NCBI GenBank assembly: GCA_030674155.1 | Contig: CM060319.1 | Span: 3,181,068 to 3,193,567 of the forward strand | Direction: 5' to 3' | Source: Stramonita haemastoma | Lineage: Eukaryota; Mollusca; Gastropoda; Neogastropoda; Muricidae | Length of the DNA: 12,500 nt | Part shown: piece after piece, positions 1 to 7,500 of the stretch | How positions within the stretch are numbered: the stretch's first letter is position 1 | Layout: every line of letters begins with the position of its first letter | Made by a program: the position numbers and the translations under genes | The notes under the pieces: model-generated | What the model was told of the DNA's origin: nothing | Seen by the model: the letters and a program-made list of their open reading frames with translations, nothing else | The model's database searches: none

Positions 1-395
1 AGAACAAACACACACACTGAGAGAGAGATTTTATCTATTCATTTTATTTATCCTTTTATTTTGAGGATAATGGAACAAGCACTTGTGCTTTTTTTTTACA
101 TCCAATCCCCCTGTGTATGCAGTTTTGTAAATTTATCATCTGTTACCACTGGCACACAATGGCCTGCTCTTCTGAAAAGCAGAACAGGCTTTACCATGTG
201 CATAAGATGTTCTCTGTGTGTTCGCACTTGGGACCTTGGTTTATAGTGTCATACAAAGGACTTTTGGGGGGAGTGGAGTCAGCTCTGATGTTAACTCCAG
301 AGGAAATACCCCTTTGAATGAGATATCAAACCCGGGTCAGTAGATCATGTGCGGAATGCAGGTCACTCTAACCACCAGGCTGTCCGACCCCAGGC
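1..395 (-). mobile_element. tRNA-derived SINE, nearly complete (copy A)
   Basis: Read on the minus strand, this begins near 395 with a tRNA-like head. An A-box-like GCCTGGTGGTTAGAG lies at 380-366 and a B-box-like GGGTTTGATAT at 333-323, about 33 bases apart. That layout is typical of a polymerase III internal promoter. A body follows that matches copies at 7090-7317 and 11455-11690 (stretches such as AACATCTT, TACAAAACTGCATACAC). It ends in a tail (TGCTTGTTCCATTATCCTC) and an A-rich AATAAA-like run near 60-30. The 3' boundary is blurred by GA/CA repeats at the window start, and I could not identify a target-site duplication. The element lies upstream of the coding exon on the opposite strand, probably within an intron. 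Confidence 0.7.
323..380 (-). promoter_or_regulatory. Pol III internal promoter of SINE copy A (A and B boxes)
   Basis: Minus-strand A-box-like GCCTGGTGGTTAGAG (380-366) compares with the consensus TRGCNNAGYNGG. The B-box-like GGTTTGATAT (332-323) compares with GGTTCGANTCC. Both diverge from consensus, so transcription today is doubtful. The pair shows the tRNA origin of the element; the specific tRNA cannot be told. Confidence 0.5.
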
Positions 396-413
396 ACTGG
401 TGCACCGACTAAC

Positions 414-452
414 CGACAGGCAGACAGACAGACAGACCGACAGACAGACAGA
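414..452. repeat. (GACA)n microsatellite
   Basis: Tetranucleotide CAGA/GACA repeats with one interruption (GACC). They abut the 5' end of the SINE head. The same motif recurs at 9397-9472 and 10885-11011. Confidence 0.9.
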
Positions 453-498
453 AAAAGAGTGGTTTAAAAAAAAAATCAGCACCCAGAATGATTTCACA

Positions 499-542
499 CT
501 GATCTTTTTAGATCATTCCTCCTTTTTTCTGATTGTCATCAG
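499..542 (+). promoter_or_regulatory. 3' splice site (branch point, pyrimidine tract, CAG)
   Basis: A branch-point-like CTGAT lies at 499-503, with its A about 39 bases before the splice site. A pyrimidine-rich run follows at 517-530 and then ATCAG ending at 542. The reading frame of the downstream exon has a TGA at 530-532 and no ATG between that stop and the open stretch. This supports entry by splicing after 542, with a codon interrupted after its first base (phase 1). Confidence 0.65.
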
Positions 543-1378
543 ATCCTTGGGAAAAGAGAAACGTCAATGGAGAAACCTCTTCAAGAGGAGGAGGAGGAGG
601 AGGATATGATGGAAGAGGAGATGGAGGGAATGAAGAGCTGAAAGCTGGAAAGCTGGAAAGTATGTCCCTACAGACAGGTCCTCAGCCAAGTCAGTCCTCC
701 CCTGCCGGGCAAGAAGCTCCACAATGGCTTCGATCATCTCAGCAAGAAATCCAGAGTCAGCTGACAGCGTCCTCACAACAAACTGGAGCTGAAACAGAGC
801 AGCCACAGGTTTCAGTAATACACATTTACAAACCCCAAACCGTGATGGTTGGGCAGGTAATGACAGGGAATGAAGACATCAGACCTCGACCCTCAGGAGA
901 TGAAGATGAACTGCCCATGCCCGTACCAGAAGACTCCTCAGCTGGACCAGGAGACAGGGAAGCCTCAGCAGACAGCCACCGGTCTGGGACAGGAGAAAAC
1001 CAGGAGGAACAGCAGGAACAGGAGGAACAGGAGGAACAGGAGGAACAGCAGGAACAGCAGGAACAGCAGGAACAGCAGGAACAGGAGGAAACCCTGTATT
1101 CATATCGCCCTGAGCCCCTGGCCACCTCAGCCCATCAAACCGTTCTGAAGCAAATCGACAGCGCAGACAGAGGTTACGATGAAGGAGAAGAACATCGTTT
1201 TCCTGTGGAAGGACGGCAGGGTGGCAGTGCCGCTATGCAGTCACCAGGTGGACACCTCATGGCGTCAGAGGACCCCCAGTCCCCACCCCCCCCTCCCCAA
1301 CCACAGCAAGGTGGACCCATGGCCGCTTTGTCCATGGCCTGGGCTTCAGTCAAGGAAGTTTTGCTAGGCATTGAGTGA
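543..1378 (+). CDS. 3'-terminal (or internal) coding exon of an unrecognised acidic Q/E/P-rich protein
   Basis: About 277 residues are open from the acceptor at 542 to TGA at 1376-1378. I do not recognise the gene. No ATG precedes the open stretch: an in-frame TGA lies at 530-532, so the N-terminus must lie in exons left of the window. The product is low in hydrophobics and probably disordered. In order it has a Gly run (nt 587-604), a Ser/Gln-rich segment (nt 660-800), and a beta-prone hydrophobic segment VIHIYKPQTVMVGQV (nt 818-862). Then come an acidic PEST-like stretch (nt 890-950), ten Gln-Glu triads (nt 1001-1090), a poly-Pro run near 1283-1300 and a more ordered tail, SMAWASVKEVLLGIE. 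The central segment resembles a RHIM core, suggesting but not proving a signalling adaptor. A perfect donor hexamer overlaps the stop at 1375-1380, so the exon could be internal. A spurious frame is unlikely: the other two forward frames close early and show no such composition. Confidence 0.7.
585..602 (+). repeat. (GAG)6 coding microsatellite
   Basis: Six GAG units are read as Gly (GGA) in the long frame. In the next frame they give Glu and in the third Arg, so single-base slippage here would switch the protein frame. Confidence 0.8.
1001..1090 (+). repeat. Coding minisatellite, ten 9-bp units (QEE/QQE)
   Basis: Ten consecutive 9-base units are either CAGGAGGAA (Gln-Glu-Glu) or CAGCAGGAA (Gln-Gln-Glu), in the order QEE, QQE, three QEE, four QQE, QEE. 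The unit keeps frame, so copy-number change would lengthen or shorten the acidic Q/E tract without frameshift. Confidence 0.9.
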
Positions 1379-1380
1379 GT
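1375..1380 (+). promoter_or_regulatory. Possible 5' splice donor overlapping the stop codon
   Basis: GTGAGT matches the GTRAGT donor consensus in all six intronic bases, preceded by TTGA (the last exonic base is A rather than the usual G). Use of it would remove the TGA at 1376-1378 and join the frame, after two bases of a codon, to an exon not identified here. Confidence 0.3.
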
Positions 1381-1760
1381 CAGTAGAGGTCCAGCATCAG
1401 CTTGGTGTTTACTACCCAGTGTTTTCAAACCATCGCTCTTGTCTGCTGCAGCCATCAGTCTGTCTTCCCCCCCCATTATTGTTTGCTGTGCCACCTTCCT
1501 CCCAGGATCTTTGTTTTGTTGTTGTTTTTTTTTTTTTTTTAAACAAATATTGCTTGATCAGACAGTTCTATTTCTGTCTGTTTTTTTTGGTTTTTTTGAT
1601 AACAGAAAATTATACACACAGCTGTGCGCATACTGAGGATTTGGGTGTTTTTTTTTCATATTGACAGGGTTATTTTTGTTTTCTTTTTGTAGTGTCAGAA
1701 TTGGTTGCTTTTTTGTAGGATACTTGTAATGTTTAGTCTATTTGAAGATGATGAATTATG

Positions 1761-1761
<1 letters not shown>
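1379..1761 (+). other. Probable 3' UTR or intron, T-rich
   Basis: No coding signal is visible. The segment is T-rich with poly-T runs (near 1524-1540, 1580-1598, 1648-1656) and short TGTTTT motifs. If the exon is terminal this is 3' UTR, but no AATAAA with a clear downstream GT-rich element lies close to the stop. Confidence 0.4.

Positions 1762-1842
<81 letters not shown>
1762..1842. repeat. (CA)n microsatellite
   Basis: An uninterrupted CA dinucleotide run of about 40 units. Confidence 0.97.
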
Positions 1843-1845
<3 letters not shown>

Positions 1846-1934
1846 TATTTGAGTGCAATTGAAATTTGTGACTTGTGATTGTTTGGTAACATCATTTTTA
1901 CTAATTTATGTTTCTTTTATATTTTCATCAAATC

Positions 1935-1935
<1 letters not shown>

Positions 1936-2021
<86 letters not shown>
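1936..2021. repeat. (AT)n microsatellite
   Basis: An uninterrupted AT run of about 43 units. It is self-complementary and can extrude as a cruciform or hairpin. Confidence 0.97.
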
Positions 2022-2025
<4 letters not shown>

Positions 2026-2150
2026 TAGTTCTGCTTATCATTGTGAAATATGTCCAACAGTTGTTAATTCTTTTTATAGTAAAATATGTCCTAGGCTTGT
2101 TAATTTATTTGATTTGAAATGTGTATTTTAATGTGCAATTGTTAACTATG

Positions 2151-2152
<2 letters not shown>

Positions 2153-2243
<91 letters not shown>
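2153..2243. repeat. (AT)n microsatellite
   Basis: A second uninterrupted AT run of about 45 units, separated from the first by about 130 bases of AT-rich DNA containing two related TTGTTAATT-type stretches. Confidence 0.97.
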
Positions 2244-2245
<2 letters not shown>

Positions 2246-2929
2246 AGTCTTTCCTGGAAGAGTTGGCTAGCCATGGCCAGTGGTATGGATGACACGGATA
2301 TATCCAACATGCAATCTTTGTACCAGTTGTTGGTGTTGTTGTTGTTGTTGTGTGTTCCTTAGCTTAACACCCTGGGAGTTACCCAGAATGTGCGCTTTTG
2401 ACTGACTCATCCCGCCAGGAAGTCACTGTGAGATGGGAAATACACTGAATGAGAAGTTTGCTTGTATGGCTGTTTTCAAGTACCTCGCCATATAGGCAAC
2501 CATACTCTGACTTCAGACGATTTTTCTCTTTAATTAATGGAGAATGCAGGTTGTTATGTCAAGAGATGGTCATGGCTGAAGGCAATCTCAACACAACATT
2601 TTACAACATAACAACATTTTAATGTTGGCCTTGGCACTTAGCTTATATCAATACCTGATACAGCATTTGGCCTGAGCCAGTGTGCACCAGTAAAGCTGTG
2701 AGAGAATGTTGTGAAGTGTTGGGGGCAGCACAGCACCTCCACTCATGAAGGTCAGGACTGTGTTGCCCCCTGGCTGTGAAATCTGTCTGACAGACCGGCC
2801 ATGCAAGAGGAGAGGCTGGCTAGAAATGTAAATTAATGTTTTATGTCCTGACAAGACAGTGAGGTTTGCTTCCTGTCTTTGTGGTGCCGCCCATAAGATC
2901 TTGATTTGTATGATTACTAACCCCTCATC

Positions 2930-2931
<2 letters not shown>
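2244..2931. other. Non-repetitive stretch, no gene recognised
   Basis: Mostly unique sequence with a short (TTG)n run at 2326-2350. Short open stretches exist on both strands (for example an ATG at 2272, 26 codons, ending through the TTG repeat) but none has splice signals or composition that would support a gene. Confidence 0.4.

Positions 2932-3011
<80 letters not shown>
2932..3011. repeat. (GT)n microsatellite
   Basis: A pure GT run of about 40 units, directly followed by an AAGTC pentanucleotide array. Confidence 0.97.
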
Positions 3012-3013
<2 letters not shown>

Positions 3014-3041
3014 GTCAAGTCAAGTCAAGTCAAGTCAAGTC
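3012..3041. repeat. (AAGTC)6 pentanucleotide array
   Basis: Six perfect AAGTC units (TTGAC on the other strand). They abut a retroposon-tail-like segment at 3042-3093, so they may be the terminal short repeat of that element. Confidence 0.95.
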
Positions 3042-3091
3042 AAATTTTTATTTCCAGATGGTACATTGAATAAGCATTGATTTGCTTTATT

Positions 3092-3093
<2 letters not shown>
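3042..3093 (-). mobile_element. Retroposon 3' tail fragment with TTGAC terminal repeats
   Basis: The plus strand reads TTTTTATTTCCAGATGGTAC followed by GAATAAGCATTGATTTGC. It resembles the tail region of the SINE/LINE copies at 6400-6470 and 8170-8210 (TTTATTTCCAGGAT...GAATAAGYACTCGTG). The element would be on the minus strand with the AAGTC array as its 3' terminus; it is severely truncated on the other side by GT repeats. Confidence 0.45.

Positions 3094-3156
<63 letters not shown>
3094..3156. repeat. (GT)n microsatellite
   Basis: A pure GT run of about 31 units directly after the retroposon-tail fragment. Confidence 0.97.
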
Positions 3157-3157
<1 letters not shown>

Positions 3158-4200
3158 ATACTTTATGTATGAATTATTGACGTACATGTTGAAATATTGT
3201 ATTGATTTTCAAAGGAAACAGTTCATTAGTGCAATTTTACAATGTGAAAATGATTGGATGAATAGCCAGTAATTCAAAACTTGTAAAAACAAAGCACAGT
3301 TCATTAGAATTTTAGGAATATCATTGTCAGTGAATGTTTTTGACATTTAATGGTTTAAATAGGGTTTATCAATTCATTAAGAATGGAACAAATGTAACAT
3401 GAAGTACATAATGGCACAGCATCATGAAACTAGTGCCATGCATTGTGCTCAAGTGCAACACCAACATTGACATGGTGGCTGATGATCCCTTTAATGACCA
3501 GCAATGGAGACTGGGAGGAAAATGACTGAATAGAATGATAACAGAATAAAATCCACAGATAATGAAATGATTGACACTTTCCCCCAAAGACATGCATATT
3601 TAAAAGATAAGCAAACTTTTGAGAAAAATAGAGCAGGATCCTTTTCTGTTGTACCCTTCCAAAAAGTTAAGAAAGGAAAAAGTAAAAGTAAAGGAAGAAA
3701 AAGAAAAGGAAGTAAAGGCAAGACAGACATATTTGTGAACAAACAACAAGCTATTGAATGAGATCATCATCAGCAAGAACCAAACAAAAAAAAAAACACC
3801 AACCAAACAAACAACCCAACACACAATGAAACAAAGGTTTGGTGTTTCATGTTTCCAAAGACTTGTTACAGGGAAAAAAAAGGAAGGGAGTGCCTGGTAT
3901 ACCGGCAGCAGGAGGACTGATAGGTGACGTGTGACTGCTGTGGCCTTGGGATTTCAGGTAGAAAACAAATCAATGCTGGACGGACGACAGTCATGTGACA
4001 GACCAGCCAATGCACTATGTCTGAGAACAATAAAGCACACTCTCAGATGTAGGGTGAACATGACATTCATTTGAGATTAAGACTTTGGTGTAAAAAAAAA
4101 GAAATAAACAAAAACAACTGAAAAATGTCTTTCAGTCTTGGGGTCATTCTCATGTTACTCTCCATCATGTAAGAAAGACCGCAAGATTGTTGGTGATATT
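3157..4200. other. Non-coding stretch; one weak Lys-rich small ORF
   Basis: A-rich DNA without recognised exons. The only notable open stretch runs from ATG 3567 to TGA about 3761 and would encode 64 residues with a basic, low-complexity half (KKGKSKSKGRKRKGSKGK). It coincides with a purine-rich A/G tract, so the basic composition follows from base composition. AATAAA hexamers occur at 4029-4034 and 4103-4108. They could serve as poly(A) signals for a long 3' UTR of the upstream gene, but nothing confirms use. Confidence 0.35.
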
Positions 4201-4210
4201 TTGTTGTTGT

Positions 4211-4310
<100 letters not shown>

Positions 4311-4314
4311 TTTT

Positions 4315-5115
4315 ACCAGAGACTGATAATCTTTCACTTCAATACTCTGGTTATTGTATGATGATCATGATCATTCTTCACCCCTGCTTAACTGCAGGCT
4401 GTTTGTGGCAAAATGAATTCATGGTCAAATAGAATGATGGGAATTTCAGTGGGGCTGCTGGAGTGGTGTAGACATTCTGCTTCTAACGCTCATTATTTTG
4501 ACAAGTTCTTGAGAAGGTGTCAGTAAGCAAACACTCTGAAGACAGTAGAGTTTTTCCCAGATGCTATCAGCTGAAGTTTAATGAGGATTTTTTTTCTAGT
4601 AATTTTGTTTTGATTTTGTTTTCATCTAATAAACAAATTCTCAACAAAAACTAATGGCATGGCTAGGTGTGGTTTCTTGCTACTGTTGATATTAGACTGG
4701 CTGACTTTGTATTTTTTTCTTTTCCCATTAACAAGTCTCGCGATAGGGTGAATGGTTGACTCACTGACAAAAATATTGCCTGAAAATGCCATGACTTGTG
4801 GTTATGTTACAATGTAGAACAACGATCTTGTCTGTTCTTTTAAAGTTTTGCACAAAAAGCCATAATTGTACAGATGTTATTGGGTTTTAATCATGAAAAT
4901 TATACAACTGGTGATTTTTTTTACTGTGATGGTATTTTATTATACATGTCATGATGTGTGCCTGCATTGTTGCCATTTTGCATGGGAAGGTCTCTTGAAT
5001 TAAACAGTGTCATACTCTGAACACCATTTCATTTTTTATTCTGAATTTTCAACAGTATATATATGTATATATATAAGAACTTGAAGTATGGTTGTTAATT
5101 GTCAGTCTATGACTC
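4315..5115. other. AT-rich unique sequence, no gene seen
   Basis: No open frame of note and no recognisable mobile element. AATAAA lies at 4628-4633 and ATTAAA near 4999. A short imperfect ATATAT/GTATAT run sits at 5056-5075. It could be distal UTR, intron or intergenic DNA. Confidence 0.35.
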
Positions 5116-5209
5116 TCACTCTCTATCTCTCTGTGCACGTGCATGTGTGTTTGTGAGTGTGCGTGTCACTGTGTGTGTGTGTTTGTAAGTGTATGTGTGT
5201 GTGTCTCTC

Positions 5210-5267
<58 letters not shown>

Positions 5268-5305
5268 ACTGTGCATGTGTGTCTGTGTGTGTGTATGCAT
5301 ACACA
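5116..5305. repeat. Imperfect GT-rich repeat with pure (GT)n core
   Basis: An older, interrupted TGTG/CTCT-rich block surrounds a pure GT run at about 5214-5267. The long Cys/Val open frame through it is a by-product of the repeat. Confidence 0.9.
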
Positions 5306-5584
5306 TGTGAATGCCTATGTATTTCAATGCATTTTCTTGGATAGAAAAAGAATCTTCTTACAGACAGAAAATCTGTAATTATGCAGAGGCACCAAAACCT
5401 GACTTCACCCATAACACCTGACTTCTCCCTGCACTCCTTGAGAAGTCATGATGCCAGTGTACTGAATTTTGCAAACACTGTTAATATTATTTCTTGAACA
5501 ATCTAAACCAAGTGGTGTTTACGTGACCTATTCCCCCATAGGAGTGGCAATTTTCTGCAGAATTTTTGTTTGTCAGTGACAATG
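5306..5584. other. Unique sequence, nothing recognised
   Basis: No exon, RNA gene or repeat identified. It contains the near-repeat CACCAAAACCTGACTTC / CATAACACCTGACTTCTCC around 5390-5428, probably a small local duplication. Confidence 0.3.
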
Positions 5585-5800
5585 TTTACTGTCATTGTTT
5601 CTTTAATGTGCCCGAAATGAATCTTGCACAAGGCGCCTTGTTCATCACTACTTCATTCAAAACAGTGGTGCCCAGACCTCCTATCACAGACAAGGAGATG
5701 GGAAGGAAAATTTTGCTTCAGGCAGATTTTAAATTCAGAACCTCTTTCATTGCTTTTATGACATTAAAAAATAAATCATTAGGCCTAGTACTTTCCAGTG
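5585..5800 (-). mobile_element. Ancient degenerate tRNA-derived SINE
   Basis: On the minus strand a B-box-like GGTTCTGAATT lies at 5742-5732, with an A-box-like region near 5790-5771 (TACTAGGCCTAATG). Further on, plus-strand TTTAATGTGC (about 5602-5612), TTGCACAAGGCGCCTTG (about 5624-5640) and CTTCATTC (about 5652) parallel TTTAACGTGT, TTCGCACACGGGGCCTCG and CTCATCCG on the opposite strand of the copy at 7090-7317. The identity is low, so this is an old copy. It explains the 83-residue open frame here, which I do not call a gene. Confidence 0.45.
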
Positions 5801-5835
5801 CAGTTTGGATTGAGTAAGCCAGTCAACCTTATTAT

Positions 5836-5837
<2 letters not shown>

Positions 5838-5896
<59 letters not shown>
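5838..5896. repeat. (CA)n microsatellite
   Basis: A pure CA run of about 29 units. Confidence 0.97.
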
Positions 5897-5897
<1 letters not shown>

Positions 5898-6305
5898 CAA
5901 TTTAATTTTAATGTCTATTCACTCTCAGTGATATTAGACGAGGAAAGTGGAATGTATAGGAGATGTTGAAGAAGGGGTGGGAGGAGAAAAGACTGAAGAC
6001 ATAACATGTGTGCTGATGTTTTTTGTGCATACAAAGGTAATAATAATAAAAAGAAATCTGTTGGGCTTTTTTTTTTAAAGGGGGAGACACCTCTTAAACT
6101 TGACAAATATTTAAACTCAACAAAGTGTGAACATGAAGCATCAATAATGTTAGTGCAGTTACTATTCAAGTGGACTGTGCACTAAACATCTAGCAATGGC
6201 AAAGGCTAACTTTGAATTTTCAAATACATTTTCCAGAGACGGCTCAGAAAATATACTGTAATAAGAGGTTTTACAATTGAGTGTTCAAGTATGATAGGAG
6301 TGTTT

Positions 6306-6306
<1 letters not shown>
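5897..6306. other. AT-rich unique sequence, no gene seen
   Basis: Short minus-strand open stretches near 5908-6169 lack splice context and are interrupted; no element recognised. Confidence 0.3.
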
Positions 6307-6364
<58 letters not shown>

Positions 6365-6394
6365 ATGCGCGTGTGTGTGTGTGTGTGTGTGTGT
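6307..6394. repeat. (GT)n microsatellite
   Basis: A GT run interrupted once by GCATGCGC (6362-6369). It directly abuts the 3' end of a SINE-family fragment. Confidence 0.95.
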
Positions 6395-6500
6395 TTTATT
6401 TCATTTTATTCTTTTATTTCCAGGATGAGGGAATAAGTACTCGTGTGCTTTTTTACATCCAGTCCCCCTGTGTATGCAGTTTTGTCAATTTTGCCTTCCA
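6395..6500 (-). mobile_element. SINE fragment, tail half only (copy B)
   Basis: The plus strand reads TTATTTCCAGGATGAGGGAA, then AAGTACTCGTGTGC, ACATCCAGTCCCCCTGTGTA and TGCAGTTTTGT. These match copy A at 50-130 closely. The homology ends near 6500, so the copy is truncated in the body and lacks the tRNA head. Confidence 0.75.
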
Positions 6501-6560
6501 TTCCTGCATGTGAGTGTGTGTATAGATTAAAAAGTGTGTGTGCATACATTAAAAATAAAT

Positions 6561-6618
6561 CACACACACACACACACACACAACAACAACAACAACAACA
6601 AAAACAACAATATCAACA
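6561..6618. repeat. (CA)n / (CAA)n compound microsatellite
   Basis: A CA run to 6582 changes into CAA units that decay by about 6625. Confidence 0.93.
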
Positions 6619-6839
6619 ACAACAGAACTATTCAACATCGTGGATGATAAACAACAAAAAAACTTTTACTGATCAACGATCGCCGGCTGAGGTAGTGGTA
6701 TTGGCGTAATTATGTTTGGGTCCCAGCGGATTTATACGATTTCGGGACTGCAATATTAACTAACCACCACGATGGGCAAAAAGCCAAGATAAAGTAGATT
6801 GAGGGTCTGCCCTGCATTTTGTGTCTAGCAACGAAACAA

Positions 6840-7412
6840 GAACGATCAATATGTCACTTCCGCCATGTCCAAGGTCAAGGTCTGGTAGATTTGGGGGGAG
6901 GGGGAGGGTAGGCCCACATCTTCAGGTTAGTGTGACGTTAGGTTAGTGTGACGTTCACTGCTATTTATTTTTATAACGGGAAAAAATATCTATACATCGT
7001 GTTCAACAAAAAAACACCCTAACAAACTTGTGGGTGATGCAGTTGACGTCACACTGTTTTGACTCGGTATGGGCCTAATGCCTAACAATCGGATGAGACT
7101 TTAAACCGAGGCCCCGTGTGCGAACGCACGCAGAACATCTTGCGCACACGTTAAATCCTGTTCCGCTTTTCGTAAGAGTAGGCTATCGTGTGCCGGTGGG
7201 AACAGATGACATGATTTACAAAACTGCATACACACGGGGACCGGATGAAAAAAAGCACATGATTGCTTATTCTGTTATCCTCGATATAAAAGAATAAATA
7301 AAAATAAATAAATAAATCTAACAATATTACACACTACAGCGCAACACAACGGAAGTGACATATGCGCGGATGACCTCCAGGACCGGGAATTCCCCTTTGC
7401 AGATCACGTGAT
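6840..7412 (+). promoter_or_regulatory. Candidate promoter block with ETS, CRE, kappa-B and E-box motifs
   Basis: This microsatellite-free, CpG-containing block carries CACTTCCG (6855-6862) next to CGCCATG, a CCAAGGTCA nuclear-receptor-type half site (6869-6877), and a tandem 16-mer containing GTGACGTT (6924-6939 and 6940-6955). It also has a full palindromic CRE, TGACGTCA (7044-7051), ACGGAAGTGAC (7349-7359), GGGAATTCCC (7385-7394) and TCACGTGA (7404-7411). No TATA box is obvious. A SINE at 7090-7317 splits the block. The sites are seen directly; promoter function is inferred from their density just upstream of a start-codon/donor pair at 7501-7545. Confidence 0.4.
7090..7317 (+). mobile_element. 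5'-truncated SINE with target-site duplication (copy C)
   Basis: The element starts CGGATGAGACTTTAAACCGA and continues through a body shared with copies A and F. It ends with CCGGATGAAAAAAAG (7241-7255), a TGCTTATTCTGTTATCC tail and an AATAAA-rich run. It is flanked by the perfect 8-bp direct repeat CTAACAAT at 7082-7089 and 7318-7325. Missing tRNA head but clean duplications mean it was inserted in truncated form or belongs to a headless subfamily. Confidence 0.8.
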
Positions 7413-7500
7413 TAAATGAAGACGTTCCGAGAATCTGGAACAGCAATACGTTCAGAAAAGTTGATAATCCTCACACCACTGAGTCTTCCCCAGCCTGGCC

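Noticed and set aside
323..395. Functional tRNA gene
   Set aside because: The A and B boxes are degenerate, no cloverleaf stems close, and the sequence continues into a SINE body.
533..542. TTG at 533 as a translation start for the long exon
   Set aside because: TTG is not a normal eukaryotic start, and the sequence there is the end of an intron acceptor; a TGA lies immediately upstream.
826..1125. Minus-strand Cys/Ser-rich frames opposite the coding exon
   Set aside because: Shadow of the QEE minisatellite; the plus frame has the splice acceptor and far more varied content.
2272..2352. 26-codon frame with ATGGCC start
   Set aside because: The second half is Leu from a TTG microsatellite, and there is no splice or conservation evidence.
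3567..3761. 64-codon Lys-rich frame resembling a nuclear localisation signal
   Set aside because: It coincides with an A/G-rich low-complexity tract that gives Lys/Gly/Ser in this frame; no other support.
3369..3824. Hydrophobic minus-strand frames resembling membrane proteins
   Set aside because: They are the complement of the A/G-rich tract, giving Phe/Leu/Ser by composition; several overlapping frames are equally open.
6911..6955. Telomere-like GGTTAG repeats
   Set aside because: GGTTAG occurs only twice as part of a 16-mer duplication; it is not a TTAGGG array.
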